A DNA stretch of 34,378 nucleotides from Welwitschia mirabilis. Its lineage: Eukaryota > Gnetophyta > Gnetopsida > Welwitschiales. Positions 10,440 to 20,450 of this stretch are shown in pieces. The translations under genes and the position numbers were made by a program. The notes under the pieces are model-generated. The model was not told the DNA's origin, searched no databases, and was given only the letters and a program-made list of their open reading frames with translations. The stretch lies in NCBI GenBank assembly GCA_051453625.1, contig JBOZIK010000001.1, forward strand, positions 79,687,075 through 79,721,452, read 5' to 3'. Positions within the stretch are counted from its first letter, which is position 1; each line of letters opens with the position of its first letter.

Positions 10440-11292
10440 ATGGATTATGTAGTCTTAGCTTCCTAAACTAAGAATATCTTTGGGATATCTACTGTAACTT
10501 TATGATTAATTTTTAATACTTAATTATGTATCTCTATCAATTTCTCCATAGTATGATGTACCTATCTATCTGTGTTAGATACTATCTACTCTATAGTAGT
10601 TATCCTCTAGGCCAAAGTAGTAACTGTCTACTCTATAGTAGATATCCTATAGTAGAGCTCTATGAAGCCTCAATTCATGGTTTCTTTGCTTCTTAAACTA
10701 TGTCTAATAAGAGATCCTATATCTAGTCTAAAGTAATGCCTACTATAGGTCACAAAATCTATGAACTCTTAACCTCTCTTAGAATCTGAATGTCCATGTC
10801 CTATAGGTATTAAACTAATGTCTGTAAATGCATAAGTTATTACTCACCTATAGGATCCATTATGGTAAAATGATGGAAAATAGTAGATAAAAGGCATTAA
10901 TATCCTAGAGTCTGAATATGTTTAAACTTAATCATAGTCCTAAGCCTCCTTCATATGAGTGTTTGTAGGTCCATTTACTTCCCCTATTGAAGGACTGCTA
11001 ACATTTATAGATGCACTAGCATTACATCATTTCTATGAAAGGATGGACTAATGTTGTAAATCAACCTTCTATGTAAGATCCTATATGTAAATGACAAGTG
11101 TACATCTGCTAGAGTATCTAACATAGTGGCATAAGCTTGACACTTCTTTATATCACTAGAAGAATGTGTATGTGTACTACTTAAGCCACCTAAGTTTGTA
11201 ACAATGATGATGTAACTTAGAAGGATAGACATCTCATGGCCGTGAATAGAAGCAATGATCATATCGACCCTATGACCATGAGTTCCAAGCAT
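10440..11292 (-). pseudogene. Post-pol ORF remnant of E1 with coiled-coil end (env-like position)
   Basis: From 11292 to 11005 an open frame of 95 codons (start MLGTHGHRVDMI) runs on the minus strand; after a frame change near 11010 a second frame continues to about 10463 for some 180 codons. In that second frame most of about a dozen stops can be explained as C-to-T changes of Gln or Arg codons. The first part (GHRVDMIIASIHGHEM and following) resembles the 'putative plant transposon protein' type of domain often found in Athila-like elements; this is by eye. The second part ends in heptad-like Ile/Leu spacing (RISTIE, TVTTLA, RITTIE, MEKLIEIHN), typical of a coiled coil. It lies downstream of integrase, where Athila elements carry their extra, sometimes env-like, ORF. 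No signal peptide or clear membrane segment is seen, so an envelope role is not supported. Confidence 0.6.
10588..10649. repeat. Short internal repeat in the coiled-coil coding part
   Basis: The block ctactctatagtag followed by t/gatatcct occurs at about 10588 and again at about 10628, 40 bp apart. It underlies the repeated ITTIE/ISTIE peptide pattern of the coiled-coil part of the ORF remnant. Confidence 0.7.
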
Positions 11293-13869
11293 CTTCTTGA
11301 TGTGTATGGTGTCATAAAAATCTCTTATCTACAAAGAATAATATGCTTCATGTGCATATAAAACCTACCTAAGTTATAAATTTCTTAATATCTAGTCAAC
11401 ATCAAGATTGATCCTATTCATAAAGTCATTGAAATGTCTCTTCACATGAATAGAATCTCTCTGTATAGAGAGGAACGGAGTCTACAAGTAATAGATTCAT
11501 GAGCTTTGCATGCTCTATAATGAGTGATATAAGTAAATCATACTCTTGTGCTAATGGCTCAAGTTGTGATTCTACCTATCTACTTGTTGTGTGCATGGAT
11601 TAATAAACAACATTGTAATGCACATCACACATAATAAGGTAAAAATCACTAAAATGTATCTTGTAAAAACTTATAAATGATCTCATAAATTAGTTTTTCA
11701 TAGAAAAATCTCAAAAAAATGTCCTACCATTCTCAATATATTTAATACATCCTATATCCCTTAAATGTACAAACAAATAGCATAAACATGAGAGAAAATC
11801 AAAAATATAAAATAGGTGAACCCCTAAGAAAGGTGAAAAATGAAAATATTAAAATGGAAAAACTACTCTAGTGGAAGAATAGAGCTCATTGTGCTAATAA
11901 ATTTGACTATAAGCACTACTACATTTTGGATGATAGTGTGAGGGGAAATAAGTTTTAAAGATAAAAACCTAATTCTATCTTGTAAAGTGCACAAATTTAG
12001 GTTCTTATAAAATATTTAATAGAAAGTAGATTTATTTTTATCAAATTGAAGCACTTGATGAACTAAGCATACTAGATGAAAACTACACTCTAAAAGGCTG
12101 AGAAATAAGAGAAAAATTCAAAAATTATAAGGGAGAGTTAAACATACCTCATTTTAAAAAATGTAATAAAATCTCATAAATCAAAGCATAAACTAACCTA
12201 GTAAAAAGTCCAAAGTAATGATTGGCCTAAGTGTGAAGAGTTCCTTTTGAAAGAATGGATAAAAAAGATGCAAGAATGAATAAAAAGGAAGGAAACAAAT
12301 TTGGATCATGGTTTTATCGCATTATCATCTACTTATTTCATCTAGATAATAGCCCTAAGATGACTTTCAAAAAATCTTAGTCTATCATCCATGTTTATTT
12401 GAATAACTAGATAAGGAATGGAGCTTTTAAAAGACTTAGAAAAATAAAAGCATTAGCCAAAATGTTAGGCTTAAATAGCAGTGTAAAGGTATTAGACAAT
12501 TTATCAAAAATTCTAAAATATGAAAAATGCTGAATACTCATGACAAATAAAGATCATGAAATCAGAAAAGCTTAAATTAAGAGAAAGATAAAATAAGGAA
12601 AATATATCAAATAGGAAAAAATGACAAAATAAACTCAACAAATGTGCCTAAACTTAAAGTGATCATAAAGATATATTAAACTTGAAAGGATTTAAAGGAA
12701 CACCATGTAATCCATAAAAGAACTTCATCTAATTGAAATACTAAAAGAAAGTTAACTTTTATTGATAAAAAACACATGTAAAACTTAAAACAACAATAAC
12801 AAACCTATTAAATGATGAATTCCTAAAATGATGATGAAAAAGTGTGAAAATAACTTTAAAAAATTAAAATAAATAACCAAAGAAAAATAAAAGGGAAATG
12901 AACAACTAAGAACATAAAGGAGATAACATATATACCCTAAATCCTAACCTAGAAAACCCCCTTAGAAGAAATCATAAAGTCACCTTAGCAATGATGCATG
13001 AAAAGATGTATTAACTGTATAAATATTTATTTAATAAGGTAATAATTATGATGATACCAAATATCTAATGCTCTAATTAATAAATGATATGATTAGAAGC
13101 TACTCAGAAATGAACTCACCTATTCACACCACAAAACATATCCTAATCATCAAAAGTAAAATGTTCATATGGGAATACTGAGAATTTAGGAAATAATAAA
13201 TCCCTTTGATGACATTATGAATACCACTAATCCCATATCCTTAAAGTATTTATTATTCTTTTCCATGATGAGGGAAGTGAAACCATAGTTAAAAAAGTAA
13301 GAACCCATGAAGCGTAACTAATTAACCTTCTAATGGAGTTCCCATAGCTACCAATACTGTTAAAGGTCCCTTTTGGGAAAAGTTACACTAGTATAGTGGG
13401 ACATCATAATAACCATGTATTTAGTATAGATATAATAGATTATGGTTATTATTCTTTTGTTCTCTTTTTTTGAATAAATTCCAAATAACCACATACTCTC
13501 AAAGAAGAAGGTAAAGAAGTGAGATGAGAAATAGAAAAGAACACATCTAAAGAACAACCCCTTCATACTATTGAGAAAGAATACAAGAACTAAGGCATCT
13601 TCCTTTAAAATAAAGTTTATATACATATGAATGTCTTAATACTAGATGAATCTAATGTTATCACTTTAAAATTCCCAAGTAATGAGTACTAGTCATGGTA
13701 AATTTATAAACCAAACACATAAGTTAAGTTAAAGATGATTAAGTGACATTATAACATCCACTAAAGTAATTAGATATGAAAGAATTTAGATAATGTTAGG
13801 GAGGAAGTCCTTCTTATTAAGGAAAACATTCAAGAAAAGTGCTTCTATCATGTTGAAGTTTGTATAGGA
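11293..13869 (-). other. E1 region between integrase and post-pol ORF
   Basis: No recognisable domain. On the minus strand 13626-13500 matches 20670-20730 of E2 ('aaggaagatgccttagtt' in both), so this is the shared sequence that follows integrase. The remainder is AT-rich and specific to E1. A decayed palindrome-like unit lies at about 12318-12364. The 88-codon open frame at 13360-13626 is hydrophobic and Phe-rich and is not conserved in E2. Confidence 0.55.
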
Positions 13870-13870
13870 A

Positions 13871-13972
13871 GGTTTTTTACATGTTTTCAACCTTTATCTA
13901 TTAAATTTTAAATTCTCCATAGGTTTTTTACATGTTTTCAACCTTTGTCCATTAACTTTTAGAATCTCCCTA
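13871..13972. repeat. 51-bp tandem duplication at the end of integrase
   Basis: Two adjacent units, 13871-13921 and 13922-13972, both start ggttttttacatgttttcaa and differ at a few positions. The length is 17 codons, so the duplication would preserve frame. In the minus reading the unit encodes the end of the integrase C-terminal domain (motif KVNGQRLKT). Confidence 0.85.
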
Positions 13973-15010
13973 GTTTCTAAGTCAGAAATCTGAATTAACC
14001 CATTAAAATGTACTTTCTCTATAAGATTAGGATCTAACCATATAGGGATCAACTTATTATGTAAAAAATGCACTCTAGTATTGTATGAAAGAAAAAGTTA
14101 ACTAGGTTTAAACTTTTTATGAGTTAATTTTTTATCTTGTTGAACTTAGATTGAGCTTTTTAAATGAGTTAACAATGTATTTCATGAGTATATTTTTCAT
14201 CTAAATGATTAATTTAGGCTAATCAATTTTTATGATTTTCATCTAAGTCTACAATATTAAGTTGATGAACAAAATTATAAGAGTTATAATAAACATCAAC
14301 TATTAAAACATAAACTTTTTTGTACATAACTTCATAAGGTGAAAAACTAAGAGAATTACACATACGATAAGCCCAAAGGACATTTTTAAGCTTAGAGGTA
14401 TAAGATTTCTTATTAATAGAGATATGTTTTTGAAGCATTTTCTTAATCTCTCTATTTGCATTTTCAGCTTAACTATTAGATTGAGTATGATAAGCATAAG
14501 CTACTCTATGTTCAATAATAAAAGAAGTATCCTAAAAAGATGATTTATGAAATGAGTTTTTGATCACTAATAATAATTATAGTAAAAACAAAAGTTTAAA
14601 AATATGATCTCTAATAAAATTGCTCATAGTTTGGGAATCATTTATAAAATTAGAAATAACTTCAACCCATTTCAGTAGCATAATTAACAGTAACTAAAAT
14701 GTAATTGCTATTATGAGAAAGTGGTCTAATAGATCTATAAAGTTAATTTCTGAATAGTCAAAGGGTTCATATTCTATAATAGGTCTAAGAGGCATATTAT
14801 AAAAGTAGTAACGCTATCATAACATTGAAAAGCATCACACTTTCTAGTAAAGTTAAAAGAATCATAAAAATGTCAAGGTTAATAAAAACCAGAGTGAAGA
14901 ATTTTCATTGCTGTTTTCTGTCTACTAAAGTATCCTCCACATACACCACCATGATAAAGACAAAGCATGTCTAATTGTTTCCATTAAAACATACAATTTT
15001 TCATGGTTTA
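13922..15010 (-). pseudogene. E1 integrase (degenerate)
   Basis: On the minus strand the remnants of a full Athila-type integrase occur in order. At 14953-14885 the zinc-binding-side sequence HGGVCGGYFSRQKTAMKIL is followed by HSGFY. The first catalytic Asp is in FIDLLDHF, the second in IIISDQ, and the Glu in AENANREIKK (near 14450). Next comes LKNVLWAYRMCNSLSFSPYEVMY (14390-14330), matching the family pattern 'ALWAYRT...GMSPY', then the C-terminal domain ending KVNGQRLKT near 13935. Stops and frameshifts separate these blocks; the longest clean piece is 14438-14223. The catalytic residues seem mostly kept, but no continuous protein can be made. RNase H lies just upstream, as in Ty3/gypsy elements. 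Confidence 0.85.
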
Positions 15011-15089
15011 GTCTTTGCACCTAGAGTAAAGATGTGGTTTATTCCATTCACATTATAAATTGTATGAAAAAAGATTTTATTTTTTTTAA

Positions 15090-15600
15090 TTATGGATCTA
15101 GTGTTGATGTATTTTTATGATAATAATATAGTTCATTATGTTAGTATACCAAGGAGAGGATGAGCAGAAAATATGGAAGAAAGTTATTCATCAAGAAAAG
15201 AATCATTAATTAAAGGATCATTAGGATAAGAATAAAGTTATGACAAATAATCTACTACACTATTATGTTTTCCTACATTATTAATGATGGTAAGATTAAA
15301 TTCTTACATAAGGAGGATCCATATAATGAGTCTAAAACTATAGTATTTCTTAGTCATAAGGTATCATATAGCTACGTGATCTGTGTAAACATTTGTATAA
15401 AAGCCTAAAAGATAATGTTTAAGATTATAAAGGTAAACAATTATGGATAATATTTATTTTTTAGTAGTAGTATAATTTGATTGAGCTTTTAATAAATTTT
15501 TTCTATGGTAAGATATAAATTTAAATTCTTTTTATATTTTTAACTAAGAACTCCATCCATAACAATATTACTAACATCACACATTAATTCAAAGTTTTTA
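15090..15600 (-). pseudogene. E1 RNase H (degenerate)
   Basis: In the minus reading FELMCDVSN (about 15594-15568) matches the start of the Ty3/gypsy RNase H domain (family pattern FELMCDASD). NVYTDHVAI (about 15394-15368) matches the 'VYTDHAAL' block with its catalytic Asp. KHNSVVDYLS near 15260 matches 'ENVVADHLSR', which ends the domain. Several in-frame stops and at least one frame change break it. Its place between RT and integrase is the standard one. Confidence 0.8.
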
Positions 15601-16123
15601 TTTTGCTTAGGTCCAATTACTATAAGTGTGGAAGAGATTTTACTTTTAACTATTTTAAAAGCAAGTTAATATGATTCATACTAATCAAATTTAGATTCAT
15701 TTTCAAGTAATAAGTAAAGGTATTTACAAATTTTATCATATTCTTAGATAATGTAATGATAGAAACCATGATTATCAAGAAAATATCTAATTTGTTTAAC
15801 ATTTATTATAGGGTTTAGGTGTCTAATGATACTTACTTTTTCAAGATCCATCCTAGCTCTCTTACTAGAAATGTGGTAACCTAAGATAATTCCATTATCT
15901 ACAAGAAATAAAGTCTTCTTCCAACTCAAATATAGAGCACTCTCAATGTATCTATCTAAGAATTTCTCTAATTTTTCTATGATTTGTTTAAAGTTTCTAC
16001 TAAATATAGAGAAGTTATTCATGAAAGTTTTAATTGAATACGATAACATATTAGAAATGATATCTACCATTGCATATTTTTAAAGGTTCTCTAGGCATTA
16101 CAAAGTCCAAAAGATATGCCTCT
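15601..16123 (-). pseudogene. E1 reverse transcriptase, C-terminal half
   Basis: The clean open piece 16070-15744 reads on the minus strand through FMNNFSIFSRNF, LEKFLDRYIESALYLSWKK, GIILGYHISSKRARMD and VKQIRYFLDNHGFYHYII. These are the palm and thumb blocks of Athila-type RT (family: FMDDFSVFG, LVLNWEKC, GIVLGHKIS, VRSFLGHAGFY). The catalytic FMDD box has become FMNN, so both Asp are lost. Upstream, 16123-16080 reads SFGLCNA, a stop at the expected Pro codon, then RTF. The frame is cut at 16123 by the E2 insertion; the N-terminal half resumes at 24427. Confidence 0.92.
16119..16123. repeat. Left target-site duplication of E2 (CCTCT)
   Basis: CCTCT directly before the E2 LTR start, against CCTTT at 24422-24426 directly after the other LTR. 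Four of five bases match, as expected for a 5-bp gypsy target duplication with one later change. Confidence 0.8.
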
Positions 16124-17494
16124 TGTTGCGATGCTAATTTGTAGGAATTTGATGATGTATTTGGAGAACGTTTGCAGGACATTTATATAGGTTTAGATGC
16201 AATTCTAATGATTATTAAGAGTTTATGAGATGATTATGAAAATGCATAATTCTTGTCATAATTAAAGGCATTTCAGGCATGTTGTGATAATTAATATGTT
16301 GGAAAAAGATGAATTATGAAAAAGGATGATTTGCTTTACCTAGGGAGCTTTATAAGGATGTCATCCTCACTATCGTCCTCATAATAGGTAGGATGATAAA
16401 ACTAAATTTACCTATTATGATAGCAATATGAACTAGAGCTTGGAGCTGATGAAGACCCTTTTCTAAGGAGGTGTCATCCCCATCGTCCTCCCCACGACAT
16501 AAGGAATGATGACACATTTGAAAGCCAATTGTGGAGTTGATTGTAGAGCTAAAATCTAATTCATTATCTATTATTAAGATGTATTATTCCCATTGTCATC
16601 CCCATGATAATCAGGATGATAACTATTTTATATATGTGAGACTAAATTATCTTGTAATGGAATTATATCTCCCACTTGGATTACTAGGGTTTCTTCTTCA
16701 ACTTCTAGAGTTAAGTTTCTAGAACTTCCAATGTAAAACTATAAATACCTTCCTTATCCTCTTTGCCAATCCATATTTTGTATCTTATATGCTTGTGATG
16801 GAAGATTGAATGATAAGAGGTCCATCCAGAGCTATAAAAAGGAGTTTCCTTAGTATTAGACTAAGTTTCCTCCATTGAGATGATGTTATTCTATTGTAAG
16901 TGGATGTAAAATTCTTGAATTAATCCAAATACCCTTTAAATCAATACAATTGCTATTTTCATTTTAATTTTGTATATGTCCCTTATGGTTTATATTAATC
17001 ATAGTTTAAAGTAATAATTTTGTAATTTATCTAGATCATAAGGACAACCTTGGTTAAAGTTGTCCTTAGTTAGTATTAGATTTTCATTGTTATTTTATTT
17101 CATTTCACATTTCATTTTATATTTCACTTGGTAGATTTCATAGTTTATGTTGGTTAAGAAATAGTTGAATACTCTTCTTAATTAATCTAATTTATAGAGA
17201 ATCTAGTCCTTGTGACAAGAGGATTAGGAACCAAGAGAGTTCATTCAATTTCCACTTGCATTTCATTTCTATTCATTTGCATTGCATTCACTTATTTATT
17301 TACTTTTAGTTTTTATAATATAAAAGATTAAAAATATCTTGGAAATCAGTTCTCTAACTCTTAGCCTAGTGCCTTCATTGGGATTACAACATTCGGATGA
17401 ACTCTTGTCTATACTAGTGTGTGTTTTCTACAATTTATTTGATTTACAGATTTACCTAAAAAAATTTAGAATTGCATAAATTTATACCACAACA
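16124..17494 (+). mobile_element. 5' LTR of E2
   Basis: 1371 bp, starting TGTTGCGATG and ending ACCACAACA, so the ends are the 5-bp inverted repeat TGTTG/CAACA. It contains three nested palindromes (16356-16397, 16470-16513, 16580-16622), TATA box at 16740, and a long AT-rich part after the 'cttgtgatggaagattga' block. It serves as the reference copy for the LTR family in this window. Confidence 0.93.
16740..16747 (+). promoter_or_regulatory. LTR TATA box (E2 5' LTR)
   Basis: TATAAATA in 'aaaactataaatacctt', conserved in all plus-strand LTRs and followed about 50 bp downstream by the well conserved 'gatggaagattga' block, which probably lies in R. Confidence 0.7.
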
Positions 17495-17497
17495 TTT

Positions 17498-17515
17498 TGA
17501 AGCCATTACCATGGA
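17498..17515 (+). other. Primer-binding site of E2 (tRNA-Asp type, decayed)
   Basis: Three bases after the LTR end, tgaagccattaccatgga matches 12 of 18 positions of the tRNA-Asp complement used by Athila elements (TGGCGCCGTTGCCGGGGA). Several mismatches are transitions at former CpG sites. Confidence 0.75.
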
Positions 17516-18130
17516 AGGCCATAAGGAGTTAGAGAATTATCACTAACTAGATAAGTAGCTTGAATCTTCTATTTAGGTTATTTATTTGAATTAGTGCTAT
17601 ATTTTTAGCTTAACTTAAAATAGGTTTATTTCTATAATTTTTATTATCCATAGTATTTTAAGATCTTGTCATTCTTTGTGTCATCCCAATGACATTGGGC
17701 ACGACAATTCTAAGAATTTGAAATATACTTTTGCTTTTATAATTTTTCTTTTATTCTTATTTTGATGATAAAATTACTATCATCTTCTCCATCATCCCCA
17801 TGATAGATGGACAACAGTCTTTCTTTTCTAAATTTCCATAATTTTTCTGACTTTTTAAGTTTTGGTTTTCTAAGTTTTTGAATTTCAGTAATTTTTTGTG
17901 TTTTTCTTTGTTTTTAAGTTATAGTTTTCTGTTTTCATGGTTGTTGTCCTCTATATCATCCCCATGACATTATGGATGATAATTTAATTTTTTAGTCCAT
18001 AATTTTTTTTTTAGAGTTTGGTTTTTATGTGATCATCATTTCCTTTGTCGTGTCCATGATCAGGTGGATGATGGGTTATTGTTTTTTATTTTGGTTTTCT
18101 ATTTGTTGTTTGTGCATGCAAGGTCATAGT
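17516..18130 (+). other. E2 leader with four nested palindromes
   Basis: Untranslated leader between PBS and the first coding-like sequence. Four units of the same palindrome found in the LTR occur at about 17668-17710, 17780-17820, 17943-17984 and 18030-18070, separated by T-rich spacers. E3 has matching leader sequence after its PBS, and E1 has two such units in its leader. Confidence 0.75.
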
Positions 18131-18146
18131 GAATTCTAGTAGAAAT

Positions 18147-19880
18147 ATGGAATATCAGAGGAAGCAGAACTTGATTGAAGGAAATATTAGAGAAAGATTA
18201 TTCAACTTCAAGAAAAAATCTAGGTATGCACATCATAGGTATGCAAGTTCCAAGATTTCTTTTTCTATTTTCATTATTTTAGAATCAAATGTTTCTTTCT
18301 CTCTTTAGTTATTATATTATTTATTTTTATAATAGTTAAAAAAACAATAATTTTATATCTTTTGAGTTTTAAGGATCCATAATTTTAATAAAATGATGAC
18401 ACATCAAAGAAAACAAAACTTGATTTCCATCATGGACTTATCTTCCTTATCATCTTAAATTAAATTCTCTTATTTCATTCTTCCCATGTGCTTCAATAAA
18501 TAATGATAGTAAGACTGTTGGGAAACTTCTTACTAAAAGAAGAAGAACTTGAAACATTTTGTGAATAATAGTAAGAAAACACTTTAAGAGATCTTTGTAG
18601 AAAAGAGAAGAAAATTTCTAATTTTTATAATGATCAAATACTTCAAGAGGTTTTTCCATGAGGGAGAACAATACAAAATGCTATAGAGAGTAGGAATTAG
18701 GCCCTTTTCTCTTTTCAATCTTCTTATTCTTTTCCCTCTTCTTTTCAAACCTCATATAGATATGATGATAAACATTCTTCATATTTTAGGGATTTCAATT
18801 TTTTTAGACATAATTTGTGTTAATTTCAGCATCTTCCATGCATTACTATGAAGAAGAATCATCTTCTATGAACTACTATGAGGACAAAAATAATCCATTA
18901 AAAGAAAAGATTGACAAAATAATGAAGAACTAAGAAAACACAAAAAGAACCTAGAAACATTAGATGAAATCTCATAACAAACATTATTATAAAATCAAAG
19001 TTCTTTTACATCATAACATCCTTAAAACTATCCTACTCCATCCTACCTTAAGGAATATTAGAAAAACTTAGACACAAATGATGATGATTCTTGCTTTCAA
19101 CTTGAAGATAAAATTTTGAATCAACATCCTACTCATTAGGAAATAAGTGAAGGAGAGATAATAATAACTTAACTTAATATTTCAACAATCAAGATGAGAT
19201 CACTATTTATTAGATAATGATATTGAGGTATTAGATTATATCCCTTTCATCCATTTACTACTAGGTACTCAGGATAAGAAATTTATTCATGATAGATATA
19301 ACAACTTTTCAATAAATAATGAAGATGATGCTTTTATTTCTCTTTATAATCTTTTTAATAACTCCAAAACTTAGAGAATGAAAGAAATATTCAACAAGAA
19401 AAGGAAGATTTAATTATCAACAATAATAAGAAAAGTGAAGAAACAACCTAACCAACTATGATTTAGATAATAGTGAACAAACTAATTACAATAAGGAATC
19501 CATAGATATTTATTCAAACTTCATAGAGGATATACTTGTTTATTCTGCTTATACTTATACATCTATGCCTTCATGTATAATTTTTAATTTTATCCTTTCC
19601 TTCAATCCTCCTTTCACTTCCAATTCCACCTTCACACTATCTTATAACCTTGATAATGATAAAGTTTCTCCATTTCTTCCAATTACACTTGCTTATAATT
19701 CTCAAGGCAATATTTCTTTTCTTAAGTATATTAAAACCCATTATTTCAAAGAGTATTTCTTCTATCTCTCAATCTATTTCTTTTAAAAATTCATGTGATA
19801 CTCAAAGTAATATTTTTTTTGCTACTAAATCTACTTTACCTTTTGCTTTTAATGACTATTTTTTTTTAAAAGTTTAAATT
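18147..19880 (+). pseudogene. Unrecognised open-frame stretch of E2 (not gag or RT)
   Basis: An ATG at 18147 starts MEYQRKQNLIEGNIRERLF, followed by a basic piece and an AGgtatg that could be a splice donor. Further on, from about 19200, protein-like frames run with few stops: DYIPFIHLLLGTQDKKFIHD, NNEDDAFISLYNLF, an Asn/Glu/Lys-rich acidic part, then a clean run of about 110 codons (roughly 19450-19785) containing KESIDIYSNFIEDILVYSAY and a Ser/Thr/Pro/Phe-rich part, then a frame change to SISFKNSCDTQSNIFFATKS. The composition is acidic and Asn-rich first, then Phe/Ser-rich. I recognise no gag, zinc knuckle, protease or RT motif. It occupies the place of gag-pol upstream of the integrase remnant. 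It may be a diverged element protein or captured host sequence. Confidence 0.45.
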
Positions 19881-19919
19881 AGAATATCTTGGAATTTTAA
19901 ATTAGAATAAGATTTATCT

Positions 19920-20450
19920 TCTTGATGATAACCCATGCTTAGAGTTAAATCTTAAGGATTTTTTCATTATTATTCAACTTTATCCAAAGACAGTAAAACC
20001 TTCTTGACTCCATTCTTTGTATAATAACTTAAATGAATTATCTAATGATACTCATGCTTTATACTATTTTCATGAGATATTATTTGTTAATAAAATTTAT
20101 CACTTTTTTATCTCTTATTTCAATTTTGAAAATTGTGATATTAAAGTTTTATCATTTTACTTTCTTTACCTCTAATTAATTTTACTTCAAAATAATTACA
20201 TACCTTTTATGTTTTATCAATTAGCTTCTATCTAGTTTGGCCCTTATTTTTCTGTAACATGCAATACTTGAATGCACTTTTTCCACAACTAGTTAAACTT
20301 CTTAATGGTTTGGTCCTTATCTTTTAGAAAAGCACATCTTTAAATGGATTTGTTAAAACTCTCAACCTAAACACTTGGGAAATTTAGAAGTTAATGGATA
20401 GAAGGTTAAATATCATTAAAATATCTATTGTATTACCTTGAACATGATAG
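19920..20450 (+). pseudogene. E2 integrase C-terminal remnant
   Basis: In one plus frame LYNNLNELSNDTHALYYFHE (about 20020-20080) matches the Athila integrase block 'LQLNELEELRNDAYE...', preceded by PCLELNLKDFF, which corresponds to the 'ACHLPVELEHKAYW' region. It is followed by the strongly decayed 'YNSRLKLFPGKL' region (about 20260-20310) and by LEVNG (about 20385), equal to the KVNG end of the domain. At DNA level 20280-20615 matches E1 14110-13690 in reverse complement, and 19990-20615 matches 3525-2950. Only the distal part of integrase is present; zinc finger and catalytic core are missing. Confidence 0.7.

Noticed and set aside
13360-13626. 88-codon hydrophobic minus-strand frame as a membrane or envelope protein
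   Set aside because: The homologous part of E2 is not open in this frame; the Phe-rich composition follows from local T-richness.
14303-14497. 64-codon minus-strand frame
   Set aside because: Shadow frame overlapping the real integrase reading at 14223-14480.
17660-18075. CRISPR-like regularly spaced repeats
   Set aside because: Units are imperfect, spacing irregular, no cas genes, plant retrotransposon context; they are the nested palindromes of the leader.
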